From Azospirillaceae bacterium (GTDB lineage: Bacteria > Pseudomonadota > Alphaproteobacteria > Azospirillales > Azospirillaceae), in NCBI GenBank assembly GCA_028283825.1, contig JAPWJW010000005.1, forward strand, positions 124,001 to 188,000: DNA of 64,000 bases, read 5' to 3'. The notes below the pieces were generated by a model, which saw only the letters and a list, made by a program, of their open reading frames with translations, had not been told where the DNA came from and did not search any database. Made by a program: the position numbers and the translations under genes. Of the stretch, positions 39,750-49,024 are shown one piece after another (within the stretch, counting starts at the first letter, position 1; the number at the start of each line of letters is the position of its first letter).

Positions 39750-42700
39750 TCAGATCCGCAGGTCCCCGGCATCGACCAGGCAGGCCTCGCGCACACGCTG
39801 CACCGTGGCCGGCACCGCCAATTCAAACCAGTCGGCGTGGCCCCGGTCCTGCCGGGCGGCGAGGACCGCGTTCTTGAGCGCCAGGTAGACCGAGGCCGCC
39901 AGCACCAGGGGCGGTTCACCCACCTCCTTGGAACCCAGGACCATGTCGCGGTTCGCGGTTTCGAGCGGGCCGGTGCGGGGATAGAATCCCACATTGAATT
40001 GCAGTGGGATGGTCGTGGTGGCCGGCAGCTTGTAGCCCCAGGTGTTGTTGGAGTTCAGCCGGCCCGCATCCGGACCATCGGGCTGGATGACGATGTCTTC
40101 CGTCAGCACGTACCCGGCGCCCTGCACGAAAGCGCCCTCCACCTGGCCGATGTCGATGGCGGCGTTCAGGGTGTCGCCGATGTCGTAGACCAGGTCGGTG
40201 CGCAGCACCGTGGTCTCGCCCGTCAGCACGTCGATTTCAACCTCGCTGCAGGCGGCGGAATAGGTGTAGCCGGTGAATTGATCGACCCCTTGTTCCGGGG
40301 CGTTGGGGGTGTAGTGGAGATTCTCGGCCGGCTTGTCGCCGCCGGGGATGGCGACCCGCGACTGCGCTGACAGGTTGATCCGGTCGAAATGGGCCGAACC
40401 AATGATGGCCTGCCAGATCAGGCGGCCGCCGCTGTTCGGGATCACGGCCTGCCAGCCGTCGGGATAGTTCCAGTAGTCGATGTGCTGCTGGGTGCACCAG
40501 GCGTCGCCGAAATCGGTGCGCAGCTTTTGGCAGTAGGCCTCCAGCCGGGTCCGCAGGTCCAGGCAGGCGACGCGCACCGCCTCGGCGTTGAAGCCGGTGC
40601 CGGTGGACGCGCCGGTCGATACGGGGTTGGGCACCACCTGCAGGTCGGTCGGCGCCATGGTGATGAAAGCCATCGGCAGGTTCAGGATTTCCGCCGCCAC
40701 CTGGGTGATCTTGGTGGCCAGGCCCTGGCCGATTTCCACCCCGCCCTGGTGCACCAGCACCGACCCGTCCTCATCCGCGATGTCGACCAGGGCGCCGGCC
40801 TGTTCCAGGAAGGCGGCGTTGTAGCCGGCGCCGTACTGCACCGGCATCATCGCGATGCCCCGCTTGCGCCAGCGGTTCTGCCGATTGAAATCCTCGACCG
40901 CGGCGACACGGCGGTCGAAATCCGCCTGCTGTTTCAGGTATTGCCAGACCTGGGCGATGTAGCAGCCCTTGAGCACGGTGCCGACGACGCTCTGCTGGCC
41001 GGGCTGGTACAGGTTCACCTCGCGCACCGCCTCCGCCGGCATGCCCAGTTCATGGGCCGCCCGGGCGATGGCATCCTCCAGGATCAGGATGCCCTGGATC
41101 AGTCCCATGGACCGGAAGGCGGTATTGCTGGCCAGATTGGTGCGGGCCACGTGGCCCTGGGTCTTCCAGTTCGGCACCATGTAGGCGCTGTCGATCCGCA
41201 TCTGGACACAGTCCATGACCGTGAACGAACAGTCGTAGGTGGCGCCGCCATTGGAGTAGAGATCCAGGAAAAGGCCCAGGATCCGCCCCCGGGGCGCCGT
41301 TCCCTCACCGGTCGCGATTGCCAGGCTGTAGCCGCCCTCATACGGATGCCGCCGGCCGATCATCTCCATGTCTTCTTCCCGGCGCAGGGCGATGCGGACG
41401 GGCCGCCTCAACTTGGCCGCCGCGATGGCTGCCGGCGCGGCGACGAAGGGCGAACGGGTAGTCTTGCCGCCATAGCCGCCGCCAATGCGCTTGATCACCA
41501 GGGCGACGCTGCTGATGGCCAGTCCCAACACGCCGGCGATGGTGCTCTGGACGCTGTCCGGGCTTTGCGACGATGGGTTGACCGTCATTTGGCCCCGTTC
41601 CCCGGGCACCACCAATGCCGACTGCGTCTCCATATAGAAATGGGCCTGGGAACCGACGGTCTGGGTTCCGTTCACGATCAGGCAGGTGCTGCCGTCCAGG
41701 GTCACGGCACCTGTCTGCCCGACCCACCCAAGTTGGGAGTTGGGTCGCATCACGTACAGGATGTGGTTGTAGGGCGGATGGACGGTGTCGATCAGCAACG
41801 AGTTCCGGTCCTTCGCATCCTGGATGGTCAGGATGGGGGCGGGCGCGTTGGGGTCGCCGGTGGCATCGTTGTAGAGGATGCAGGACTGGCGGATGTAGTG
41901 CGCGATGTCGATGGCGTCGGTCTCATCCTCCGCCAACACCAGCGCCATCGGTTGCCCGTACCACTCGACTTGGTCCTGGGCCAACAAGGGATCCGTCCCA
42001 CCGATCTGCCCGGCCAGGACGCCGGTGCGGTTGTTCTGGCCCGTCGGCACGTCCTGGGCGGTCAGCAGCGCCACCAGCGCCGGAAAGCGGCCACGCAGCC
42101 AGGCGGTCAGCGTGGGTGGGTCCACCGGCGTCAACGGCGCGTCCGGAATGCGGAAGACGAAGCGCGCCAGGGCCCGGCTGGACAGCACGAAGGCGCCGTT
42201 CAGCCCCCGCGGCGGCAGGGGAAGGTCATGGATGTAGCGGGCCTCGCCCGTGGCCTGGAGGAAGGCGTCCAGCTTGATGAAAGGCAGGCCCACCGGCGCC
42301 TTGTCCGGGTTGAACGGGATGGTCTGGGTTCCCCGGCTGAGCGGTCGTTGATAGGGGATTCCGGCCGAGGCGACGGCCGGCGGAATGATCGCGGATCCGG
42401 TCGCCGTCGCCACCTCGATGAAGAATTTGTAGAGAAAACTTTCCGCCAGATGGCGGCGATAGACGTCACTGAAGCCTTCGTCGGGCAAGCTGGCGCGCCG
42501 GTCCTGCCACTGCTCCAGCGTGGCATCGACATCGTCGCGCAGGCCGGACAGGGCCGCCTGCAAGGTGGCCGCTTCCCACCGCCGCCCCTTCAGGGCCGCC
42601 TCCGCCGCGGTGGCATGGAAGGCGACGGGCCCGATGCCACCCAGAACGATGGCGGCGTCCGTCACCATCCCCTGATCGTCGAAGCGGACCCGGCAGCCGG

Positions 42701-44018
42701 CGTTGACGATGGAATGGGCGTTCACCTCCCGCAGGGCCACCTTGTAGGGCCGCACGTATTCCCGCGCCACGGCCGGGGGTACGAGATAAGCGACGATGAC
42801 CATGCGCTTCAGGGCGTCGTCGGTCTGCCAGTCCCGGGCGAAATCCAGGATGGGCATGAAGCGCCATTTGCTATCAGGAAGCCGATCGCCCACCACCACC
42901 ACGGCGTCCAGCGCCACCAGGATCGTGAACATGTCGGATGGGAAAGGCACCCCCTGCCGGATGTGGCGTACCACCAGCATGGTGTTTCCGGCCAGGCTGG
43001 CGGCGTTGCGGACGATGGTGCCGGCCGTGCGTTGGGCCATATAGCGTATCGCCAGGGTTCTTTCGTCGTTGATGCCCTGAGCGATGCCGCGATCCAGGAA
43101 ATCCAGCAATTCCCCGTAACTGACTCCACCTCCCAGAGTATAACCGTCCGAATCGACGGCCTGATTCTTCAGTTCGGGTATCTTTGAGATATCGACCAGG
43201 TGGCGCGGATCTTCCTGGTGGCGATCGTAGATGCCGATGGAGGTGTTGCCGTTGACCAGCTTCAGGTCGTCGGCCGGCAGGGTTTCCAACAAGATGAACA
43301 GATCGCTCAGGTCGATGGGCCGATACCAGGTGTGGCCATCCTTGATGATCCGCAACGGCAGCTGATAGGGGTCTTCCGGTGGGACCGGGGCGTCGATGAC
43401 ATTGGTATGGGCGACGTTCGGATCGGCCAGGCAGGTCATGCAACCCATCTCGTCGGCCGGCGTCCAGTCGCTGGCGAACTGGCGCATCGCATACAGGATG
43501 GGCCGATAGCCGGTGCAGCGGCAGAGGTTACCATCGAACATCCGTTCGATCGCCAGTTGGGTCGGCTTGGTGTCGCCATGGGCGGCGAGGAAGGCTGTCA
43601 TCGCCATGGTCCAACCGGGCGTGCAGTAGCCGCACTGCGATCCGTTTTCCTTGGCGATGCCGTACTGGACGGGATTCAGCGCCGTCTCGACGCTGCCGGC
43701 ACCCTCGATGGTGGTGATGGCCGTGCCGTCCAGCGAGCAGACCGGCCGCAGGCAGGCGTTGATGGCTTCGTGACGGACCCCCACCCCCTGAATGTCCCAT
43801 CGGGACAGCATGACGGTGCACAGGCCACAGCCGCCCTGGCCGCAACCCTTCTTGGATCCGGTAAGACCCACGGCGGGGGAGCGTAGCCAGTCCAGCAGCA
43901 GCAAGGTCGGATCGGGATTCTCCAGCAGCCATTCCTGGCCGTTGAGGAAGAAGCGGATCACCGTGCCCGGCTGGGGCACGGGGCAGGCGGCCGTCGCCGA
44001 CGTTCCCAAGGCAGCCAT
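39750..44018 (-). CDS. Single-chain molybdenum hydroxylase (xanthine dehydrogenase/aldehyde oxidase family)
   Basis: 1422 residues from ATG 44018, five bases after GGGAGA. Domains in order match eukaryote-type xanthine dehydrogenase: a 2Fe-2S ferredoxin domain (GCGQGGCGLCTVML), a second 2Fe-2S domain (CGYCTPGW, CRCTGYRP), an FAD domain (LVNGNTSIGIYD, TAGTIVRNAASLAGN), its C-terminal part, and the two molybdopterin domains (GGGYGGKTTR, VSTGASTGTGFNAEAV, and KEVGEPPL with the catalytic Glu). Bacteria more often split these parts into three subunits. The usual FRGFG of XDH is FRSMG here, so the substrate may not be a purine. There is no signal peptide, so it is cytoplasmic, yet the next two genes encode exported heme proteins. 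Confidence 0.9.
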   Translation of the reverse strand: MAALGTSATAACPVPQPGTVIRFFLNGQEWLLENPDPTLLLLDWLRSPAVGLTGSKKGCGQGGCGLCTVMLSRWDIQGVGVRHEAINACLRPVCSLDGTAITTIEGAGSVETALNPVQYGIAKENGSQCGYCTPGWTMAMTAFLAAHGDTKPTQLAIERMFDGNLCRCTGYRPILYAMRQFASDWTPADEMGCMTCLADPNVAHTNVIDAPVPPEDPYQLPLRIIKDGHTWYRPIDLSDLFILLETLPADDLKLVNGNTSIGIYDRHQEDPRHLVDISKIPELKNQAVDSDGYTLGGGVSYGELLDFLDRGIAQGINDERTLAIRYMAQRTAGTIVRNAASLAGNTMLVVRHIRQGVPFPSDMFTILVALDAVVVVGDRLPDSKWRFMPILDFARDWQTDDALKRMVIVAYLVPPAVAREYVRPYKVALREVNAHSIVNAGCRVRFDDQGMVTDAAIVLGGIGPVAFHATAAEAALKGRRWEAATLQAALSGLRDDVDATLEQWQDRRASLPDEGFSDVYRRHLAESFLYKFFIEVATATGSAIIPPAVASAGIPYQRPLSRGTQTIPFNPDKAPVGLPFIKLDAFLQATGEARYIHDLPLPPRGLNGAFVLSSRALARFVFRIPDAPLTPVDPPTLTAWLRGRFPALVALLTAQDVPTGQNNRTGVLAGQIGGTDPLLAQDQVEWYGQPMALVLAEDETDAIDIAHYIRQSCILYNDATGDPNAPAPILTIQDAKDRNSLLIDTVHPPYNHILYVMRPNSQLGWVGQTGAVTLDGSTCLIVNGTQTVGSQAHFYMETQSALVVPGERGQMTVNPSSQSPDSVQSTIAGVLGLAISSVALVIKRIGGGYGGKTTRSPFVAAPAAIAAAKLRRPVRIALRREEDMEMIGRRHPYEGGYSLAIATGEGTAPRGRILGLFLDLYSNGGATYDCSFTVMDCVQMRIDSAYMVPNWKTQGHVARTNLASNTAFRSMGLIQGILILEDAIARAAHELGMPAEAVREVNLYQPGQQSVVGTVLKGCYIAQVWQYLKQQADFDRRVAAVEDFNRQNRWRKRGIAMMPVQYGAGYNAAFLEQAGALVDIADEDGSVLVHQGGVEIGQGLATKITQVAAEILNLPMAFITMAPTDLQVVPNPVSTGASTGTGFNAEAVRVACLDLRTRLEAYCQKLRTDFGDAWCTQQHIDYWNYPDGWQAVIPNSGGRLIWQAIIGSAHFDRINLSAQSRVAIPGGDKPAENLHYTPNAPEQGVDQFTGYTYSAACSEVEIDVLTGETTVLRTDLVYDIGDTLNAAIDIGQVEGAFVQGAGYVLTEDIVIQPDGPDAGRLNSNNTWGYKLPATTTIPLQFNVGFYPRTGPLETANRDMVLGSKEVGEPPLVLAASVYLALKNAVLAARQDRGHADWFELAVPATVQRVREACLVDAGDLRI

Positions 44019-44618
44019 TGGAATCTCCCGGGTTTGCGACGCGTGAAGCGCCTGGTGCCGAACCTGCTGGAGGCGTACTGAACCCACCGTGAGCGACGGA
44101 ATGCCGCTTTCGCGAAATCATTTGCCAGAATAAGCAACTTTAAGGGGAAATCGGAATCTGATTCAACCTTAAAAATTAATATTAAAATTAATACAATTAA
44201 TAAGACGCGCCGTTATATTTTTGTGGGAATAACGAGGTGTGAAAATCATAAAATTCACCCAATAATTGTTATTGATATTCAGCCAGGAGCCTTGCCGGCG
44301 TGTACCGGGGTCATTCGGCAACCGTCCATGGCGGCTGTGGCCCGCCGACAATAGGGTTCCGAACCGGTACCGTTATGTTCAGACTAGGTGATCCCCCCCT
44401 CAGCACCTTTCGGCCCTGACCTCGGATGCCTGGCTCACGGGCGCGAAGCCTCACTTCGGGTTGCGCACGTAAAGGCTTGGAACCTTCCAGCCGAGGATGA
44501 GAGGCGCACGCGCCTGACCCCGTATACGAAGTTACGTCCTATCCGGCCGATTTCCCTTGGTTCTAAGGTGGCGCCGGCCCCGAGGACGGGGCCGGGTTTG
44601 GCCATGAGGGACCCCTGG
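44019..44618. other. Divergent intergenic region with an AT-rich core
   Basis: About 600 bp between the molybdenum hydroxylase (leftward) and Wzi (rightward). Bases about 44130-44290 are very AT-rich (runs such as AAAAATTAATATTAAAATTA), in sharp contrast to all neighbours. Such a patch is a likely promoter and binding region for an AT-seeking silencer. An open frame from 44388 runs into Wzi but lacks a good start. Confidence 0.55.
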
Positions 44619-46082
44619 ATGCGAATCGGGGCGAGGGGCCGGCGGTTGGCTGGCGCGCTGATTTTCCTGATGGGATCGACTGGCATGGCCGGCGCCTCGC
44701 CTTGGGGCGAGGTGGGGGACGGCCAACTGCGCGGCGATATTGAAACTCTGGCCGCGGCTGGCCTGATCGACGGCGTCACCACCCAATGGCCCCTGCCGTG
44801 GACGGCCGTCGTGCCGGCCTTGAAAGCGGCCGACCTGGATGCCCAGCCGGAGGCGGTGCAGGCGGCGGCCCTGCGGGTGCTGGGCCGGGCCACGCGGGAG
44901 AACCGGCCGGGCTTCAGCACCAGCGCCAGCCTGGACCTGACCAACGCGCCCGCCCTGGTCCATGGCTTCGACAGCCTGGGCCGGGGGGAGGGGCAGACCC
45001 AGGTGGCGCTGTCCTACAGTTCCAGCACCGTCTCCGCCCGCCTGGCCGTGGGGGGCTACACCCAGGACCTCAAGACCGGCGCCACCAAGCTGGCGCTGGA
45101 TGACAGCTATTTGGCGGTGAAGGCCGGCGACGCCCTGGTTTATGGCGGCTGGCTGACCCATTGGTGGGGACCCGGCTGGATCTCCGCCCTGTCCCTGTCC
45201 AACAACGCCAGGCCCATGCCGCAGGTGGGCATCCAGCGCCTGGACACCTCCCCCTCCACCTGGCCGGTGCTGGAATGGCTGGGCCCCTGGCAGGTGGAAG
45301 CCTTCCTGGGGCTGATGGACGGCCCGCGCCTGCAGAAGAACACGGTGTTCGACGCCCTGCGGGTCACGGTCAATCCGGCACCGGGGCTGGAGATCGGCCT
45401 GGCCCGCACCGGGGAGATCTGCGGCCAGGGGCATGATTGCGACCCGGCGGAATATTTCCAGCTGAACAACTCCCCCACCGACGTCAACAAGACCAATGAC
45501 GAGGGGGTGGTGGACATCAAGTACAGCCACGATTTGTGGGGCGTGCCGGCGCAGGCCTATGCGCAGTTGATGAACGAGGACAGCTCCCCCATCACCCATT
45601 CCGGCACCAGCCACCTGTTCGGTGCCGCCGCCTTCGTGCCCCTGGCCGGCCGGCCTCTGCGGCTGACGGTGGAATACGCCGACAGCATCTCGACCACCGA
45701 TATCTTCAGTTTCGCCAGCCGTATCTACGGCTTTTCCTACACCAATGGCGGTTACCCCGACGGCATGCGCTATCGCGGCCGCACCATCGGTTTCAGCCTG
45801 GACGACGATTCCCGCCTGCTGTCCCTGCAAGGCAGTTGGAGCGACGCCGATGGCTGGACCTATGAGGTGACCCTGCACCATGCCGCCATCGGAACGGCGC
45901 AATCGGCCGGCGCCAACATCGTCAGCCCCGTGCCCATCAAGGTGAACATCCTGGAAGGACGGTTCAGCCTGCCGTTCCGCCATTTCACCCTGGACCTGCG
46001 CGGCAGCGTCCAGGACGACCAGGCCCGGCCGGACCATGGTTTCCTGCCGGCGGTGGAGGCGGCGCTGCGCATCGCGCTGTGA
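44619..46082 (+). CDS. wzi: Wzi-type outer membrane capsule assembly protein
   Basis: 487 residues from the ATG at 44619, with GAGGGA about nine bases upstream; longer in-frame starts exist but would hide the signal peptide (RRLAGALIFLMGSTGMAGAS). The mature protein begins with an SPWGEVGD-type segment, short helices and then many alternating beta strands, ending in a hydrophobic strand with Leu. Motifs usual for the capsule assembly Wzi family are visible: SYLAVKAGDALVYGGWLTHWWGPGW and LSNNARPMPQVGIQR. Length fits the family (about 480). Wzi is an 18-strand beta barrel that attaches exported capsule to the cell surface. It opens the polysaccharide region that fills the rest of the window. 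Confidence 0.88.
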   Translation: MRIGARGRRLAGALIFLMGSTGMAGASPWGEVGDGQLRGDIETLAAAGLIDGVTTQWPLPWTAVVPALKAADLDAQPEAVQAAALRVLGRATRENRPGFSTSASLDLTNAPALVHGFDSLGRGEGQTQVALSYSSSTVSARLAVGGYTQDLKTGATKLALDDSYLAVKAGDALVYGGWLTHWWGPGWISALSLSNNARPMPQVGIQRLDTSPSTWPVLEWLGPWQVEAFLGLMDGPRLQKNTVFDALRVTVNPAPGLEIGLARTGEICGQGHDCDPAEYFQLNNSPTDVNKTNDEGVVDIKYSHDLWGVPAQAYAQLMNEDSSPITHSGTSHLFGAAAFVPLAGRPLRLTVEYADSISTTDIFSFASRIYGFSYTNGGYPDGMRYRGRTIGFSLDDDSRLLSLQGSWSDADGWTYEVTLHHAAIGTAQSAGANIVSPVPIKVNILEGRFSLPFRHFTLDLRGSVQDDQARPDHGFLPAVEAALRIAL

Positions 46083-46197
46083 TGGGGGCGCTGTGATCGG
46101 GGGGCATAAAATGGCGGTCACATGGGAATAAACCCGCCGCCCATATCCGTCATGGGAATGAGGGGAGGCACCTCCCCCGTCGCCTGCCGGAGGTTCC

Positions 46198-46839
46198 ATG
46201 CCGTCCATCGTCCCCTGCGCCAAGACCACGCCCCCGCGCGACCGTGTGCGTGACGTCGCCGCCGGCCTGTTCGCCGACCGGGGGCTGGATGGCTTCAAGA
46301 TGCGCGACCTGGCGGAGCGGCTGGGCGTCAGCGTCATGACGCCCTATCGCTATTTCGAGAATAAGGAGGCCATCCTGGCCTGCGTCCGCGCCCATGGTTT
46401 CGCCTGCCTGGCCGATGCCTTGGACCGGGGGCGGGCGGCGGGCCCGTTGGAGCAAAGGGTGCTTGACCTGGCGACGGCCTACGGCGCCTTCGCGATGGCG
46501 CAGCCCGCGCGCTATCGCCTGATGTTCACGCTGGCGCCGGCCCAGACGCCCAATGGGGCGTCGAGCGGGGGGGCGGGTGGGGCGCCGGGCGTGGCCGAGG
46601 TGCGGCGCCAGGAACGCCGGGTGGACGACGCCTTCGCCGCCCATGCCGCCGGCTTGGCGGCGGCGGGCTTGCCCTGTGCCGATCCCGCCGGTTTGGGCCG
46701 CCTGCTGTGGTCCACCCTGCACGGCGTGGCCATCCTGCATCTGGGTGGCCAGTTGCCGCAGGCCGACCTGACGGTTGCCCTGTGCCGGGCCGCGCGGGCG
46801 CTGGCCATGGCCGGTGCCGCCCTGGGGGCCACGGCATGA
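46198..46839 (+). CDS. TetR-family regulator with WHG-type C-terminal domain
   Basis: 213 residues; GGAGG stands five bases before the ATG. Residues 15-60 form the TetR helix-turn-helix (VRDVAAGLFADRGLDGFKMR, LAERLGVSVMTPYRYFENKE). The rest includes LATAYGAFAMAQPARYRLMF, typical of the WHG type of TetR C-terminal domain. The stop overlaps the start of the sugar transferase gene (ATGA), so regulator and enzyme are translationally coupled. It probably controls its own operon; the ligand is unknown. A Gly/Ala-rich linker at about 120-135 suggests a flexible loop in the ligand domain. Confidence 0.9.
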   Translation: MPSIVPCAKTTPPRDRVRDVAAGLFADRGLDGFKMRDLAERLGVSVMTPYRYFENKEAILACVRAHGFACLADALDRGRAAGPLEQRVLDLATAYGAFAMAQPARYRLMFTLAPAQTPNGASSGGAGGAPGVAEVRRQERRVDDAFAAHAAGLAAAGLPCADPAGLGRLLWSTLHGVAILHLGGQLPQADLTVALCRAARALAMAGAALGATA

Positions 46840-47516
46840 CCATGGCGGCGCCGGAGCCGCGGCACCTGCCCGAGCCGGCCCCGCGGGCGGAGGCGGCCCA
46901 GGCACTCCCGCCATCCCGCGTCCGCCGCCGCCTGACCCGAAAGCGCGCGTTCGACATGGCGTTCAGCCTGGCGCTGCTGCTGGCCTGCCTGCCGCTGCTG
47001 GCCCTGGTCGCCCTGCTGATCCGCCTGGACAGCCGGGGACCAGTGCTGTTCCGCCAGCGCCGCATCGGCTTGGCGGGCCAGCCATTCCACATCGTGAAGT
47101 TCCGCACCATGCACGTGCTGGAGGATGGCGCCGACGTGGTGCAGGCCATGGAGGGCGACCCCCGTGTCACCCGGGTGGGGGGCATCCTGCGGGTGACCAG
47201 CCTGGATGAACTGCCGCAACTGCTGAACGTGCTGTCGGGTGAGATGTCGCTGGTCGGCCCGCGCCCCCACGCCGCCGCCCACGATGATTACTACCGCGCC
47301 CGCATCCCCAACTATCTCTACCGCCAGAACGTCCGGCCGGGCATCACCGGCTGGGCACAGGTGAAGGGTGCCCGCGGGGCCACGCCGCGGGTGGCCGACA
47401 TGCAGGCGCGGGTGGACCTGGACGCCTGGTATGTCGACAACGCCAGCCTGGCGCTGGATCTGAAAATCCTGGCGCGCACGCCCCTGGTGGCCTTCACCCG
47501 GCGCAAGGCCTGTTGA
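46836..47516 (+). CDS. Initiating sugar transferase (undecaprenyl-phosphate sugar-1-phosphate transferase)
   Basis: 226 residues from the ATG at 46836, which overlaps the TetR stop; ATG 46842 is an alternative. The protein has a basic N-terminal tail, one hydrophobic segment (FSLALLLACLPLLALVALLI) and the full bacterial sugar transferase domain (PF02397 type): GPVLFRQRRIGLAGQPFHIV, KFRTM, DELPQLLNVLSGEMSLVGPRP, then RQNVRPGITGWAQVKGARG. Such enzymes move a hexose-1-phosphate to the lipid carrier and start exopolysaccharide or capsule repeat units. It lacks the N-terminal multi-TM part of WcaJ/WbaP and is thus of the short PglC-like kind. Confidence 0.92.
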   Translation: MTMAAPEPRHLPEPAPRAEAAQALPPSRVRRRLTRKRAFDMAFSLALLLACLPLLALVALLIRLDSRGPVLFRQRRIGLAGQPFHIVKFRTMHVLEDGADVVQAMEGDPRVTRVGGILRVTSLDELPQLLNVLSGEMSLVGPRPHAAAHDDYYRARIPNYLYRQNVRPGITGWAQVKGARGATPRVADMQARVDLDAWYVDNASLALDLKILARTPLVAFTRRKAC

Positions 47517-47723
47517 GGGGACGCAAGACCGTTTCCAGGGCCCGGGTGGGGACCCGGGGGAATAAACGGGCCAGGCGATACGTCTTAAGCATGAGAGGGC
47601 GATGTTCCCCCGGGGAATTGGCCCCTGGGACGCCGGGGAAGATGGACGTAAGCTGATGCGACAAAGGCGCGGCGCGAGGTTCCGCAGTGGTCTGGAATGC
47701 CCCGTGTCGGAGAACCCTAGGCC

Positions 47724-48254
47724 GTGACCCAACAGTTCGCGAACGCCCTGGTGATGCAACTGCCGGCACTGAGGCGATACGCCCTGGCGCTGGTGGGCAA
47801 TGCCGCGCTGGCGGATGACCTGGTCCAGGATTGTGTGGAACGCGCGCTGAGCCAATCAGCGCAATTGCGGGAGCTGCCGCGCATCTCCGGCTGGTTGAGG
47901 CGCATCCTGCGGAACCTGTACACCGATGAGATCCGCCGCAACCACAGCCGGGGGGAGGAGCAGGACATCACCGAACTGGCTGACCATGTGGAACTGAGCA
48001 CGCCGCCGGTCGATGTCGAGGCCGCCCGGGATTTCATCAAGGCCATCAGCCGGTTGACGCCTGAGCACCGGGAAATCCTGCTGTTGTCCAGTGTCGAGGA
48101 ATTGAACTACCGCGAAATCGCGGAAGAGTTGGATATTCCGGTGGGTACCGTGATGTCGCGCCTGGCGCGGGCACGCGAGCGGTTGCGTAACGTGATGCAA
48201 GGCGGGGGCGCGGAGGTGATCCAGCTGCCCCTGGGATCGAAAGACCGAAAGTGA
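47724..48254 (+). CDS. ECF-type RNA polymerase sigma factor
   Basis: 176 residues from GTG at 47724. Region 2 is at residues 10-75 (LPALRRYALALVGNAALADD, LVQDCVERAL, WLRRILRNLYTDEIRR) and region 4 at 105-165 (LTPEHREILLLSSVEELNYR, EIAEELDIPVGTVMSRLARA). The lack of region 3 places it among ECF sigma factors. The gene overlaps the next one by four bases (GTGA), which encodes a membrane anti-sigma candidate, the standard pairing for release upon an envelope signal. Its target promoters were not identified; the surrounding polysaccharide genes are natural candidates. Confidence 0.92.
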   Translation: MTQQFANALVMQLPALRRYALALVGNAALADDLVQDCVERALSQSAQLRELPRISGWLRRILRNLYTDEIRRNHSRGEEQDITELADHVELSTPPVDVEAARDFIKAISRLTPEHREILLLSSVEELNYREIAEELDIPVGTVMSRLARARERLRNVMQGGGAEVIQLPLGSKDRK

Positions 48255-48988
48255 GCGACGACACCTCCAACCATCCCTCCATCACGGAGGTCGACCTGCA
48301 CGCCTTCCTGGATGGCGAACTGTCGGAAGACCGCGCCCGCCTGGTCGAGGCGGCCCTCCTGGCGGATCCCGCCCTGGCGGAACGTCTGGCGGGGTACGAG
48401 GCCGACAAGGCCATGATGAACCGGCTGTACGGCCCGCTGATCGACCGGCCGGTGCCGCAGCACCTGATCGATCTGGCGCAATCGGCGGCCCGCCGGCCCG
48501 CCACGCGGCCTTGGGCAGATTGGCGCCGCTTGGGTGCGGTGGCCGCCGTCGTGCTGCTGCTGGTCGGCGGGGGCGGTTACCTGGCCCTGCGGCCGGCCGG
48601 CGATGTGGTGCAGCTGGCGCTGGCGGCGCGCGAGGTGCCGGCTGCCGTGCCCCCCGACCTGGCGCCCTACAACGCGGCGCTCAGCCGCATCGTCGCCCTG
48701 AACATCCGGGTGCCGGACCTGGCCCGCGCCGGTTATCGCCTGGCCGGGGTGAAGCTGGAGGGTGACGCCGCCACCGTCGCCTATCGCGATGCCGACGACC
48801 GGCTGTTCACGCTTTACCTCCGCCGGTCGGACGGCACCGTGCGCTTCGACCAGTTCAAGCGGCAGAACCTGCGCGTCTGCATCTGGCAGGACGACCAGTT
48901 GAGCATGGTGATGGCCGGTGAGATGTCGGCGGCCGTGATGCAGAAGCTGGCCAGCATGGCCTATCTGGGCCTGACCGCCCCGGCCTGA
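48251..48988 (+). CDS. Transmembrane anti-sigma factor
   Basis: 245 residues from GTG at 48251, overlapping the sigma gene stop. The first 70 residues form an anti-sigma domain (EVDLHAFLDGELSEDRARLV, LLADPALAERLAGYEADKA) on the cytoplasmic side. No zinc-binding HxxxCxxC motif is seen. One transmembrane helix follows near residues 95-116 (LGAVAAVVLLLVGGGGYLAL). The outer 125 residues would be in the periplasm and are the likely sensing part. It should hold the co-transcribed ECF sigma factor inactive until a signal leads to its release or degradation. Confidence 0.88.
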   Translation: MSDDTSNHPSITEVDLHAFLDGELSEDRARLVEAALLADPALAERLAGYEADKAMMNRLYGPLIDRPVPQHLIDLAQSAARRPATRPWADWRRLGAVAAVVLLLVGGGGYLALRPAGDVVQLALAAREVPAAVPPDLAPYNAALSRIVALNIRVPDLARAGYRLAGVKLEGDAATVAYRDADDRLFTLYLRRSDGTVRFDQFKRQNLRVCIWQDDQLSMVMAGEMSAAVMQKLASMAYLGLTAPA

Positions 48989-49024
48989 CGGGCGTCCAGA
49001 TCTGACTAACGGCCCCCGACCTGG

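Noticed and set aside
40389-43187. 932-codon open frame on the plus strand
   Set aside because: Antisense to the molybdenum hydroxylase, which has a full set of cofactor motifs. No ribosome binding site or domain is seen in the plus frame.
47541-47558. Terminator hairpin after the sugar transferase (CCCGGGT-4 nt-ACCCGGG)
   Set aside because: Good 7-bp stem but no U-run, and the surroundings are rich in G/C runs that pair by chance.
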